Source: Hydra vulgaris (taxonomy: Eukaryota; Cnidaria; Hydrozoa; Anthoathecata; Hydridae). From it: a DNA stretch of 64,000 nucleotides. The DNA is taken from the NCBI RefSeq assembly GCF_038396675.1, contig NC_088931.1, positions 19,485,001 through 19,549,000 of the forward strand, in the 5' to 3' direction. A program made the translations under genes and the position numbers. Below, one piece after another: positions 24,941-36,660 of the stretch. Numbering within the stretch: the first letter of the stretch is position 1; each line of letters begins with the position of its first letter. Under the pieces are notes generated by a model. It was given only the letters and a program-made list of their open reading frames with translations, was not told the DNA's origin and did no database searches.

Positions 24941-25035
<95 letters not shown>
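24939..25035. repeat. (GAT)n microsatellite
   Basis: An almost pure GAT trinucleotide run of about 97 bp, followed by degenerate GATAATGA repeats. Confidence 0.95.
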
Positions 25036-25036
<1 letters not shown>

Positions 25037-25744
25037 ATAATGAGATAATGAGAGATGATGAAATAATGAGATAATGAGAAAGTTTACTAATTTACAGCAA
25101 TACTAGTTTAATTGAATAATTAACTCTAAACAATGCAGAAATGTTGTATGTAAATAATGTTATTAAAAGTTTATTTAGCTTCTGGTTTTTTGAAATAGAT
25201 CTTAAAAAGCTTTAGAACCAGCAGGACTAATGGTACTAGAACCAAGCATTAAGTATGATGAGTTACATACCATGAATATTTGTAAGGTAGATAATAACAA
25301 TTTGGTAGTAACAATGGCCTAATATGTTTGACATTGTTAGGTTCTCAATTCATTTTTTTTAATAGAGAAATTGACTAAATCATAGATCAGTATATGACAC
25401 CATAAGCAATAAGCTATGCTGCTACCTCATCCTTGCTAATCAATTACAATTAAATACAAATCCAAATTTGTAATAAAGGGCTCCTTACATGGCCTCAACA
25501 ATCCACATCAAAAACACTAACAGAGACACTATTTATGTGCGATATGTGCACTCTTAATACTCTGATATTTTACAGCTGTTGATGGAATCAACTTATCTGA
25601 GAGCTACCACAGAGTTTAAAAAACCTTACTACCAGCAAGCCTTAGAACCATTAAACTGAGTCTCAGAGCTGTACCCTCATTAAAAGAAACAGAAAAAGTT
25701 TCACAGCCACCATAAAGTAGGCTTATGCAAAAAAAAAAAAATTA
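25036..25744. other. No gene recognised
   Basis: AT-rich unique-looking DNA with only short frames. Confidence 0.45.
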
Positions 25745-25978
25745 TTTTATTTATTGATTTATTTTTAAATTTATTTAGGTGTTCCAAGAAGTCCTTTTGG
25801 TTTTATCACAGATGATAATGATGGTCAGATGATGACCAAACTGATGTTAGGAAGGAGTCATGAACTTAACCCCACCTCTGGGCAAAACTTGCCTAGACGT
25901 GGGGTTCGAACCACGGATCCTTTTGTGTCTGAGGCAAGTGCGCTACCACTGCGCCACAGCTGCTCTGATTCTGTGAGT
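25745..25978 (-). mobile_element. tRNA-derived SINE, second family
   Basis: Read on the minus strand, the element starts GCAGCTGTGGCGCAGTGGTA (A-box region) and has a perfect pol III B box, GGTTCGAACCC, near 25910. A body with no resemblance to the 17.95-kb SINE follows, then an A/T-rich tail near 25745-25780. The cloverleaf is incomplete in the 3' half, so it is a SINE head rather than a functional tRNA gene. Confidence 0.8.
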
Positions 25979-26054
25979 AAAGTCAAGACAATTATAAATT
26001 CATCATCCTTGGCAGAAAAAATCACTAACTACATCTACACTAGCCCACTCATAG

Positions 26055-26093
26055 ATGTAATTGATGTCAGATTTTTTCTGACATCAATTACAT
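26055..26093. repeat. Palindrome with 17-bp arms
   Basis: Perfect 17-bp arms flank a T5 loop. The match extends a few bases further outward with one mismatch. Confidence 0.85.
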
Positions 26094-26109
26094 TTATGAC
26101 TGATGATGC

Positions 26110-27440
26110 TGGATCTTACTAATTCTACTCACAGATTTTTGCTTGAGCCTCCGAGCGGCTGTGAAACTCTGAAATTTAATGGTTAATTGTTTTTTTAAGC
26201 TGGCTAAGAAACAATAGAAGAAAACAAATTTAAATTGTTAAGATGTTATTAAAATTTGCTACTAAAAATAAATCACTGGTAAAATATATAAAAATTAATA
26301 TTATTAAACGTTATTATTAAATATTGTATACCCTAAGGTAAACCATATTATTACGTGTCTACATTTTCATTATAGTTCATTAAAGTATTAAAACAATTTA
26401 AACTGTATGTTAATCACTAAATTAATTTGGATGATATTATTTTAATTGTATTACAAAAAAACTATAAATTCTATATATATAACCTCAATATGGCTAAAAA
26501 TGTAGATATGTGCTATTATGCTTTACCAATTGATATATACTTTTAAATAAAGAGTAATATTTATTTTTTGATAAAATTGCGAACAAAAAGGTTGTTAAAC
26601 TTTATCAAACAAGGTTTTTTTAATTTTAGCATAATTCATATTTTGTAAATAAAATATAGTGAACTTAGTGTAGTAAGTATGTGCAATGTAGCTGCTATGT
26701 TTGTGCAACCATTTGATACACACTTGGTACGCTACTATTTGCAACTACATACTGCTACTTACTACCTCACCTTTATGCACCATTGTTAGAAGAGTATTAG
26801 ATTAAAAGGATTACCATAAATTAGATTGCTAACTTTAAACATAATTCAAAACCTGATTTTTGAAGTGGTCATGATTATACAATATATTTTTTGATAAATG
26901 TAGTAATAAAATAATTATAAATGCACCTGATACATTGCTGATCTTCTTAGTGTAAGTATGTAATCCTACAGATTCAGAGTTCAATTTTTCACCATAAAAT
27001 TGATGAGAACTCATTTTTAACTAATCTCTCTAAAAGTAAATTAAAATATATAACAATATATATAGTCCTTTGGTATATTATTCAACCCCCCCCCTTACAG
27101 TACCACCTACAGAATATCTAAAAAGTAATTATAAGTGTAATAACACTTAACTTAATAAAGTTATTAAATAATAATTTTAATTACTAAATAATTATTAAAA
27201 CTTTTCACAGATAATTAACACAAATGATGAGCAAATAAAAAAACCTGTCATTATTATCACACAACTATTGGCTGGTTAAATTATTGTGACCCCTATTACT
27301 AAAATAGCATATAAAATAAGAGCCTGATGTTTCACTAATTTTAGATATATTATTTAGATACTAGTGCATTATCTAGATTACATATGCTATATTATTAAAC
27401 GTTTAAGAAAAAAATAATTAAAAGACTGACATAACAGTTA
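26110..27440. other. AT-rich DNA, no gene recognised
   Basis: Only homopolymer-rich sequence is seen. It lies beyond the 3' end of the TTI2-like gene and could include distal 3' flanking sequence. Confidence 0.5.
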
Positions 27441-27610
<170 letters not shown>

Positions 27611-27748
27611 CATTTTTGTGAGATAAATTTTGTTAGATCATAACTCTACCCACTAACCCCAATTAGAAACTCTAAGCCTACACTTTTAGTTTTGAAGTAA
27701 AAAATATTAAAAGTATACAAAACCAGAAAAAGTGTATTATCTATTAAA

Positions 27749-29335
27749 TTACTCTTCTAAAGCCAACTTTAAAAAGTTTTGAACACAATTAAATTTTTCA
27801 TTTACAGAAGCAGATATAATGCTTCTCAATTTCATTTCAAAGCGATCTCCACCACTTAGCTTCATTTGCTTTATTGAGTTAGCAAGTTCATGAAATAGTT
27901 TAGTTTTAGTTTCAGAGCTGCATAAAAGATGTTCAGACAATAACAAATCTATTAAAAACTTCATTAAAAATTTTAAAATCTGATCTTCATAACGAAAAAT
28001 AACTGGGGAACATTGTGTTAATGTTTCATTAAGTATTTTTAAAGCACAGTTTCTACAAAATTCATCTTCTCCATCACTGAGTTCTAGTGTAAGTGCAATT
28101 ATAGACAGTATTCTATCAGTGTGCTTAACTAAACTTATATCCATATGGTTAAAAAATTTAGGCAAATAGTTAAGTAATATTTTTTTTGTTGAAAACTTGT
28201 TAGTATACTCTATATTTTCAAGAATTTTTTCTAATGTGTCGTCCCACTTAGTATACTTTATTTCAAGATTGTACTTTGGATATAGAACTAACAACACTTT
28301 TAAAACACATGATAAAGTAACTTCATACACTTGATCTTCATTCATATACAATTGTTTGAAAAGTGCATCATAAATAACATCTGCATGATTATGGAGACAT
28401 AGGTCAGAAGGTGTAACATTGCTTATTAAATACTCTATAGTACTAATACCAAGACATTTGTTCTCAGTTTCATAGTCATCCACAAGTTGAAGAAGAAAAG
28501 GTAATATTGAACTAATATGAGAAACAAGCAATGGAAATTTAATTTTGGTGATACACCACACTAACACATGCTTTAAATATGGAACTTTTTTCCATCCATT
28601 ATGATATAATCTAGGAGTTAATTCTGTTAACAACTTAGGAAAAAGGCCTTCTGGAAACCATGCAACTAATGGATTTTCACTTCCAGCAATCAATGAAGAA
28701 ACATTATGACAATTAGAAATACGACAAACTGCTTCTAGGATATCTTTACTAATGTTTTTTAAAATATTGTTTGACCATTTATAATTTCCTAACCTTGAAG
28801 TGACAGCAATGAGAAACTTCCCACCAAGTTTTTTTAAAATTGACTTTTGAAAGTTGTTACCTTCCTTTAATTTAATATTTCTATTCCAACAGTTGTAACC
28901 AGCTGCAAAGCAAAAAAAGTCCATGAACATTACCAATGACAATTCAGCAATATACATATTTTTTTCAAAATTAATTTGATCTGTGTTAACATAAGCATCT
29001 TCATTTATAATAATTGGGTAAAATTCATCTGATAAAATGAGGCATTTGTTGCAAATGTTTATTAATTCTCCTAAATCTTTTTCATCAAACATTTTAAACT
29101 CAAGATATAATCGAAACATTTTAAACACAGTTGCAATATTATCATCATTATTCAAACTGTTAAAAAATAAACTGATATCAGCTAAATTTATTACTGATAA
29201 TTTTCCAGAAATGTTATTTTTCTCAACCAGGATCTGATGGTCATCCATTCCACTACATTTTTTTATAATAATACACAGCTCTTCCAAAGTATTTATATTG
29301 CCAGACATTTTTATATTTTGACCTAAAAACACCAT
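27749..29335 (-). CDS. TTI2: TTI2-like protein (TELO2-interacting protein 2)
   Basis: A single uninterrupted frame of 528 codons, the longest in the window, with ordinary codon variety. The product looks all-helical and HEAT-like with no signal peptide or membrane segment. Around residues 295-350 it contains STIEYLISNVTPSDLCLHNH followed by a DVIYDALFKQLY box; this stretch and the C-terminal helices (ILLNYLPKFFNHM, then ALKILNETL) resemble animal TTI2. Its length is close to that recalled for human TTI2 (about 508 residues). TTI2 acts with TELO2 and TTI1 as an HSP90-linked co-chaperone for the maturation of PIKK kinases such as mTOR, ATM and ATR. The start is either the Met at 29333-29335 or the in-frame Met of MSGN at 29306-29308; the latter starts where homologous-looking sequence begins. 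No introns are seen, which suggests a genuinely intronless gene or a retrocopy kept intact. A 38-bp-arm palindrome lies about 70 bp upstream. Identity is from remembered family pattern, not a search. Confidence 0.75.
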   Translation of the reverse strand: MVFLGQNIKMSGNINTLEELCIIIKKCSGMDDHQILVEKNNISGKLSVINLADISLFFNSLNNDDNIATVFKMFRLYLEFKMFDEKDLGELINICNKCLILSDEFYPIIINEDAYVNTDQINFEKNMYIAELSLVMFMDFFCFAAGYNCWNRNIKLKEGNNFQKSILKKLGGKFLIAVTSRLGNYKWSNNILKNISKDILEAVCRISNCHNVSSLIAGSENPLVAWFPEGLFPKLLTELTPRLYHNGWKKVPYLKHVLVWCITKIKFPLLVSHISSILPFLLQLVDDYETENKCLGISTIEYLISNVTPSDLCLHNHADVIYDALFKQLYMNEDQVYEVTLSCVLKVLLVLYPKYNLEIKYTKWDDTLEKILENIEYTNKFSTKKILLNYLPKFFNHMDISLVKHTDRILSIIALTLELSDGEDEFCRNCALKILNETLTQCSPVIFRYEDQILKFLMKFLIDLLLSEHLLCSSETKTKLFHELANSIKQMKLSGGDRFEMKLRSIISASVNEKFNCVQNFLKLALEE

Positions 29336-29404
29336 AATTTATTTTTAAATTCTCTATATTAAATATTTTTAATGATTCATTATTTATTTTACTAAAATAA
29401 TAAG

Positions 29405-29481
29405 TTGTAACCAATTATAGGTATAAATAAGTAAAACTAAAATTTTTAGTTTTACTTATTTATACCTATAATTGATTACAA
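29405..29481. repeat. Palindrome with 38-bp arms upstream of the TTI2-like gene
   Basis: Arms at 29405-29442 and 29444-29481 match with one mismatch around a single-base loop. The nearest arm ends about 70 bp from the first ATG of the divergent TTI2-like gene, so it lies in its probable 5' UTR or promoter. Confidence 0.9.
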
Positions 29482-30500
29482 ATTATTATAATAGAAGCAA
29501 AAAATTTAAACATTTTTATACTTTATAAATTCTCCAATAAGATTGCATTACAAATAGAAAAATGAAGATTCTTCAAGTTTGTTTTTAAGCATGCATGTAG
29601 AAGAAGGAAATTACTGCAACAACGTAATATATTCTAACTGATTAAATCAATCAATCAATATATTTCCACCTTAATAACTGTATATAAAAATACAAAAGTG
29701 AGGGACATTTACTAACAGTTACAAACTGATGATGCGTAAAGACCTACGATGGCATAAAAACAATTATTGTAAAAAATAAAAATAATAATAATATTAACTA
29801 AAAACAATAATAACAAAATAATAATAATAATAAATAATAATAATAACAATAAACAATAATAATAATAGATTTAATGAGGCAAACCATAACAGTAGCAGTA
29901 AATAAAATCAATTAATAGTAGTTAAAGTAGTAATAGTGGTTAGTAGGAAATAATAATAAAATAAAATAATATCTAAGATATGGTAAGGCATATTGTATTG
30001 TTGGTAAGAAGTTTTTTTTTTTTTTTTTTTTTCAATAATTTTTTAATTTATACATTAAATTTAAATTTTTTGTATTTAATTAAAAATAAAATGTAATATT
30101 TAATGTGATAATATATTAAAGTGAAATATATTATGATTAATATATTAAAGTGAAATTTTAATTTTTTATTTTTTAATTATATTATTTCAATATATTTTAA
30201 TCACTTTTTGTTTGTTTGTTGTTGTTATATATAAATACATAAACAGATACCTACAAATACACCCATACACACAAACATAAATAACATACCTACAAATACA
30301 CCCATAAACACTACCATACAAAAACACCCATAAACCCATACCTACAAATACATCCAAACACACAAACATAAATAACACCCATACACAAACATACATACAG
30401 TTATACATACAAATACACACACATATACACACACTCATACAACACATATGTACCTATACACAGATACATATACACACATATACTCATACATACGTACGTA
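29482..30500. other. Simple-sequence-rich intergenic DNA
   Basis: AAT-type trinucleotide repeats occupy about 29770-29870. A long T run lies near 30013-30032. Degenerate ACATA/ACACCCATA repeats fill about 30225-30520 and produce a spurious Cys/Tyr/Val-rich frame on the minus strand. No gene is recognised. Confidence 0.75.
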
Positions 30501-30509
30501 TGCATATAT

Positions 30510-31560
30510 ATACACACATAATTAATATAAACAATATAGGGAGTTCCAGGAATGAATTGAATGATTTTTTATTGATGTGATACCACATATGGTATCATAC
30601 TTAAATGTCTGCTTTGATGAGATTGCTAAGTTGTTGTAAGATACAGATTTAAGATTGTGGTTGTGGATATTAGCTGTAAACTTGAAATGATTGTTGAAGA
30701 CCAATGGTATATTTTGGTGTATAACGTCCCATGCGAAGGCACTGTTTAACAAGTAGATCATTTGATCTAATTTCATTATTTTTGAAAGACTATATAGTAC
30801 ATCAGAGTCAAAATTATTTGGCTGAAAGTGGATTATTCTCAAAGACTTATTTTGTAGATTTATTAGGTTCTTTTTATTTAAAGTATAATTCTGTCCCCAT
30901 ATCTGGCACCCATAGTTAAGGTGTGACCCAAAGATGGCATACCAGATATTTAATAAGGTTTCATAGTCTACAAAATGTCTTACTTTTGCTAGCATCCCAT
31001 TTGCACGACTCATTAGAGTCGTGCAAATAGCATTACAGTAGTATTACACCAAGGTACTTGATTTTATCAATACTATATAGTTTTTGGCCACTTATTCTGA
31101 AATTTATTTTTTTTCGTGCAAATGGGATACTAGCAAAAGTAAGTATGCACGTTTAATAGAGATCGACTTTAATTGATGATTAAACAAAAGGTTTTCATCT
31201 AGTATTACACCAAGGTACTTGATTTTATCAATACTATATAGTTTTTGGCCACTTATTCTGAAATTTATTTTTTTTCCAATTTTTTTGCCTTTAGATTTAA
31301 AGAGAGTAATTTTGGTCTTTTTTGTATTTAGTGAAATTTTGTTTGCACGTAACCACTGAACCAAACATGATAAGTCATAGTTTAGATGTTTATTTAACTT
31401 TTTCAGGGATTTTTCAACTATTAATAGGTTGGTATCATCAGCAAAATGATAGGTTCTGGAATATTTGATACATGTGTTGAGATCATTTATATATACAAGA
31501 AAGAGAAGAGGACCAAGGATTGAGCCCTGAGGAACACCTGTTGATATTGGTGAATATTGC
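30510..31560 (-). mobile_element. 5'-truncated LINE: RT palm to C-terminus
   Basis: On the minus strand the copy begins near 31560 with VPQGSILGP-like RT sequence. It has an intact catalytic FADDT box at about 31430-31447, then KYLGVILDENLLF (about 31185-31225). It ends with the C-terminal segment SHLNYGCQIWGQNYTLNKKN and following residues (30522-31013). This is a different subfamily from the 62-kb copy. The frame is open on both sides of a rearranged insert at 31008-31151. The 5' end stops at a palindrome (31554-31596). Confidence 0.85.
31008..31151. repeat. 144-bp inverted-plus-direct duplication insert
   Basis: The insert contains an inverted copy (31115-31143) of the adjacent LINE segment 30979-31007 with one mismatch, and an exact 75-bp direct copy (31040-31114) of 31201-31275. 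A small hairpin with 13-bp arms spans the inner junction near 31000-31029. The insert is bracketed by the 6-bp microhomology TGCACG (31002-31007 and 31146-31151). Confidence 0.9.
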
Positions 31561-31596
31561 TATTCGTGGATATTATATATCCACGAATAGCAATAT
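31554..31596. repeat. Palindrome at the LINE 5' truncation, plus third copy
   Basis: Perfect 19-bp arms flank the loop TTATA. A further direct copy of part of one arm, TAGCAATATCCACGAAT, follows at about 31610-31626. The LINE similarity ends here. Confidence 0.85.
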
Positions 31597-31626
31597 CCAC
31601 CAGATGTATTAGCAATATCCACGAAT

Positions 31627-33233
31627 TAAATATTCTTCATAAATCATTGTCTAAAAGTTAACCCGGCTATTATTCAACGTTTAAACTTTCAAATCTTAGC
31701 AAGTTTTGCATTAAAAAAAATGTGAAGTTTAACCACTCACCTTCATTGCAGGAAAATAAAGAGGATGGCTCAACTGTAATGAGAGAAATTTGTAAAAAGT
31801 GTCAAATTTTAAATTAATTTGGTCACGAAATATGATCACCTAAAATTTTGATTTTAAGCCAAATAGCTCAGTTAGTGTCAAATGAAATTCTAGAACTGGT
31901 AGCCATCAACTAACCACATTAGATGTGCCATTAAAATCAAATGTCTAATTGATCAATAGCTTTGCGTTAAGACTTTTTAGAGCAAACCCTTTCCTGAGCC
32001 ATTACCATTTCCAATAAAATAATAGTAACCTGATAGTAAAGTATAGCACAGAAATATAGCAATCAAAAAAATACAAAATTGTAAAAAAACTGTAAATTAA
32101 CTTCGAATGTTATAAGTAATTGATATTTAAATTTATCGATTTATGTATTAAATGATCAAAAACTGCTTATTTTAAATAAGGCAAAAATAAAATTAACGAT
32201 CTTTATGTTTGGGGTAATCTTCAAAGTGTTTTTAGCGAATCTTTTCCTAAGTTATTATTAATTTCCAATATAGTAATTTATAGTAATATATAGTAATTTT
32301 ATAACAAAGCATTAAATACAAATTGACCAGTGATGTAAGTTTTTTAATTTTTTTTCCGCGGAAAATATTAAGTTTGAATCTTCAAATTAAGTGAAATAGT
32401 GAAAGTGCGCTAGCGAAAAACAGCTCAATCAGTAAACTCTTTATAATTTGATAAAAATGCACATGTAGCCTACGGCTACATCGAAATTTCAGATAGAATA
32501 TGTCACAAATTCAGGATTTATGTCAGTTTTAGTTTAATTCCATTGGTGGGATGATTTACAATATCAGAGCGTTGTCAATCTTGCAGATGACTGGCAATCA
32601 AATGATATTCCCGAACGACTTTGCATTAACAACAACCCCAGCCGGATTGACGATAACGCTTGAGATTGAATTTTGAGTGAGAAGTTATTTTTGCGGCAGT
32701 GAGCTCACATGATCCCTTGAGGCAGTATTGACAATCCTGAAACAAAACTAAAAAGTGTACCTTTGCCACTATCAACTTAGAGCTTAACAAAAAAAGTCAT
32801 CAGAAATATTATGAGACTGAATTCACAAAACTTAGTAAATCTTTACAGTTAGCAACAATTCGAACTTTGTCAAAATCTCCTTTTTCGTGATTACTAAGTT
32901 ACTGCAAGTAAGAAATCACTTATGTGTTGACCTACATTCTGGAAAATCATTTAAAAGCTTGACTAAACCATATTGCGGCACGGTGTTTGGTTCACAGTTC
33001 CGACCAGTTTTTTTAACCCGTTGTTTGACAGTTCCATATTTAATTTGGACATTGATAAGAGCTTAATTAGTCAATTTAAATGCACTTAAAGGTGGTTTGG
33101 TGCTATTTAAATATATGATAAGTAATATTTATGAAGATCTTTGTACAGAAAATTTATTTATAAATTTGGAGTTCAAATTGCTTGTTTTTTAAGAAATTAG
33201 AAACTACTCTTGTAAGAATAAAGATTTTTTTTA
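31627..33233. other. No gene recognised
   Basis: Less AT-rich in parts (32560-32760) but without a frame that resembles a protein family. It may be diverged transposon sequence. Confidence 0.4.
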
Positions 33234-33478
33234 ATATATCGTTGGCTTGGAATACAAATGTCGTATCGAAAATTTATTAAAGTTTGATAAGTTTTATATT
33301 GATATGTAATAACTTAATTTATGTAAGTTTAACTCTATGTTAATAAAAAAAAAATTCTTTTTAAATAACGTTATAATAAAACGTAATATAAAGATAACTT
33401 TTTACATTTAGATTAACTTTAAATTTACATAAATTAGAATTTTCTACACGACACTTGTATTCCGAGCTGACGATATAT
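33234..33478. mobile_element. 245-bp TIR element (MITE)
   Basis: Ends of about 31 bp are inverted repeats with about three mismatches; the left end begins ATATATCGTTGGCTTGG. Internal sequence is also partly self-complementary (AATTTATGTAAGTTTAA with its counterpart near 33416-33436). The ends sit in a TA-rich context compatible with a TA target, as in Tc1/mariner-type MITEs, but the target duplication cannot be resolved. Confidence 0.7.
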
Positions 33479-33700
33479 ATAACACACAAGGGGATGATTC
33501 CTTATTGGCAATAACTCACGCCGTAACTTTTTCTGCTGCTTCGGTATATTTTACTGCCATGAGGCGTGTCATGCAATCCAACTTGGTTATTTTTCAAGGG
33601 TAGTTTTCACATTAAAAGAATGTTTTTCTTGTAGTTTTGAAAGTGCGATTCGGCAGATAATCCAATCACATAATGTGCCTTTTGTTCATACTCTCAAAAC

Positions 33701-33734
33701 AAAAGCCGCACTCTAAACAAAGAGTGCGGCTTTT
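33701..33734. repeat. GC-rich hairpin
   Basis: Perfect 14-bp arms (AAAAGCCGCACTCT and its complement) surround the loop AAACAA. The hairpin resembles a bacterial terminator in form only; the context is eukaryotic repeat DNA. Confidence 0.85.
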
Positions 33735-34204
33735 TCCCCCTCTTTTGCCTGCACAAAGTAACTCTGCTGGATTTACTGACTTCAAGGTTGATATAGTACA
33801 ATTTGTATATTCGGAAAGAAGTAAGTTGTTTTGAACATTTTAGCGTAAAAAACATTTTTATTTTGAACCTGTGCTTTCATTTGCATTGTGGCAATTGATT
33901 TCTACTATAAAATAAAATTAAAAGAGTGGTATATAAACTTTTCATTGCTTTGCCTCAAACAAACAGAAATTAAAAATACAATGTTGACCATGGTAACAAC
34001 CATTGGCGGATCCAGGTCATTGTCCAAGGGGAGGTAAATTGACCAACAAAAAAAAATCTGTTTTTTTTTTCTTCAGATTAACCGCTTTTTTATTTGATTA
34101 CTAAGAATGTTTTTAGAAAAGTTTGCTGATAAATGTATTGAACGTATCTGTATATAAATATCTTGAAAAAATCAAACGTTGAAAATAAATATTTAGTCTG
34201 TAAT

Positions 34205-34356
34205 AAGGGACGGATTTAGGCAGAAAAAATTTTGGGGGCCCTAAACACTCCTAAATACCACAATTTTTTTTCCACGATACCCTATTTAAAAATCGAGCCC
34301 GCAAAATTATGGTACACAGGCTGCAGTCTTGTCTGTCTATAGGTAAGCCTGGTCCT
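34205..34356. mobile_element. Nested 152-bp MITE in the hAT element
   Basis: A direct repeat of 8-9 bp, GTCTGTAAT, lies at 34196-34204 and 34357-34365. The ends are imperfect inverted repeats (AAGGGACGGATTTAGGC-like on the left, GCCTGGTCC on the right), with a GGGGGCCC block inside. This is typical of hAT MITEs and younger than the surrounding hAT copy. Confidence 0.75.
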
Positions 34357-34516
34357 GTCTGTAATGTGCAACAAAAGACAAAGTAATATCTTTAGTATAT
34401 TCTTTTTTTTAATAAAGACTTTTATAAATTCAACAAACTACAATATAAAATTGAGCTTCCTAGTTTTTGAAGATGCAAAGCTACCAATAATCTTTTCGAC
34501 ATTTACGATGCAATCT

Positions 34517-36660
34517 CTATGAACATGCATCATAGCCATTTAATCGTTCTTGTCCTTTATTGAATCTTAACCAAGTTTTAAGTCTTTTTAAAACCGAGAA
34601 ACTCCGTTCTCTTGAAGCAACGCTAACAGGAAGGGTGCAAAGCAGTTGCAAGATACATTTAATTAAAGGGAAGACATTACCATCACATGCTTCCAGCGTA
34701 TATTCAGGTAGGTCTTGTTGCTTTTTGATTGCGTTTTTCCATTTTAGCTCCCAAAATTCGAAATCTGAAGAAACTTTCATTAATTGGACATTCTCTTGCG
34801 CAACCCTTTCATAAAACTCAGTATATTAGTTATGGATGCTGTTAACTCTGTCTTTTTTTACTTAATAAATTTCTAGGTATTGTTACATTTAATTCAAACG
34901 AGTTCAAGATTTTATCAGAAAATCTGAATTGTAAATCTAGAAGTATGCTATCAAGTAATGGTAAATAAACATTGATTAGTTTGTTTTCCTGTAATTCGCA
35001 GAATCTTGATTTTTAAATCAAAGTTTTCTAGTAACTTTGATGCAATCATAAATATAGCATTAAAGTTTTCTTCATTCTGTCGTTTTTTATTTAATATCTT
35101 TATGGTATGTTTTAGAATAGTTTTTGCATATTCCTTATCCAATAATTTTTTTTGAAGAGCCTCACTTAAATGAGACTGTGGTATTTAATACATTGGCTAA
35201 TGAACAAAGTGTTATTAAAAATAAGGGCGCAGATATTGCAATTTTTAGTAATGCGGCCTTTGTTGAAGAATCCCGTTCATTCCACTGAGATATCAAATCA
35301 AGTGTTTCTACTATATTTATTAAAAGAGATTTAAAACTTAACACAGAATCATGTCGTTCAATCCATCTCGTTTTGCATAAGCTTGTAAGCATTCCCTTAT
35401 ATATTTAAAAACGTTACTTCGCTTCGGCGAAGCTTTAAAAAATGATATTACTTCTTTCATTGTGCCAATTGTATTTCATACAGCTCGCACAGGCGAACAT
35501 TTGGAAATTGATAAGTTTAAAGCATGGTTGTAACATGGACTTTTATTGCGTTTGGTAGGATCTTCTGTAATTTCGTAACTGCTCCGTTGTTTTCATCTAG
35601 CATAAGGCTGCATCCATTAGCACCTATACCAACACAATCCTTTAAATTGAAGCCAAATTTTGTTAATGTGTTTACAACTGTGTTTGCTAGCGATTCTCCA
35701 GTTAATATAGATTCATAAGTAAAATCAGAATAATTTTCAGTATGGCAGTTTACAAAACCAATAAAATCTTCACACATTTCACAGGTGTTAACATCAATAT
35801 ATCGTAATACGACTGCCATTTGAGAACTATGACTGGTATCCGTTGTATCATCAAATATAACGCTATAAAATTTTCCTTTAAAAATTCTTGTTTTAATTAA
35901 ACCCTGAATTTGTTGAGCGCATAGTTCAATTATTTCATTTTAAATTCTTTTACTTATGTATGTTGCTTTAGAACTACAGTTATTTAATTGGTTTTTTAAA
36001 ATATTGTCCCCAGCGCTCACTCGAAAGCGAAGCAATTCCCGAAGATTGCAATCATTAATTACTGAAGAGTTTTGATCTATTTCAAAGATCTGCCCATCAT
36101 CGCGATGATCTCGCAGTTTAATATTTTGTCGACCAAGAAATATTATAGATTCAATTATAGGCTTTACCCAAAAGCTTTGAATAACTTTTAAGAGGTAAAG
36201 TAACTATCTTGAGTAATTGCACTTGATTGTGTATTCCCCCAAATTTTGCAAAAAGAAAGGAATCCTTACAGAAAATTCCATAAAGGCATTCTGAAATCAT
36301 TATCCACGGAAGTTTATGTATATGTTTCTCGGACAAAAAGCAATTAACATTCTTACAATTAACATTCTTATATGGATATTTTTAATTTGGACCAGGAAAC
36401 TAATTGCATTTCAATATTTGGTATTTATCTTGTTCAGTTACCTGACGTATTAAAAATGCCCCAATGTCTATAGGCAAACAACTACCATCTGTCCCGGGTA
36501 TTGAATCTTCTTTATTAATTTCTGCGTTAGTTTTACTTATAAAATTAGCAGCTTCCATACCAAGTCCAGGTTCTGGAGAAAAAGAACTAAGTTTCATTGT
36601 AATTTGATTATTTTCAGCCCCGCCAATAAATGCACAATTAAATCGTTCGGATGATGACAC
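34517..36660 (-). pseudogene. hAT transposase (ZMYM1/DUF4371-like), inactivated
   Basis: The minus-strand fragments follow the order of ZMYM1-like hAT transposases. N-terminus with PIDIGAFLI (about 36450); TTF-type zinc-finger part with LPWIMISE and FCKDSFLFAKFGG (36190-36320); DUF4371 signature DDTTDTSHSSQMAVVLRYID (about 35790-35865), carrying the first catalytic-type Asp; SLCKTRWIERHDSV (about 35350-35385); and the C-terminal dimerisation block LPVSVASRERSFSVLKRLKT (about 34580-34640). Frameshifts and stops separate the pieces, so no intact enzyme is made. Ends and target duplication are described under the element itself. The DUF4371 region is the best preserved. Confidence 0.9.

Noticed and set aside
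25860..25978. tRNA gene (also 12123-12160 and 18130-18195)
   Set aside because: A and B boxes are present or partly present, but the cloverleaf 3' half is incomplete and each is followed by a SINE body and A-rich tail.
30187..30447. Cys/Tyr/Val-rich 86-residue frame
   Set aside because: It is derived from degenerate ACATA/ACACCC repeats.
33701..33734. Bacterial rho-independent terminator, suggesting contamination
   Set aside because: The hairpin and T run look right, but there is no bacterial coding sequence nearby and perfect hairpins of many kinds are spread through this window.
34560..34814. Plus-strand 84-residue frame
   Set aside because: It is the antisense of the hAT C-terminal dimerisation region.
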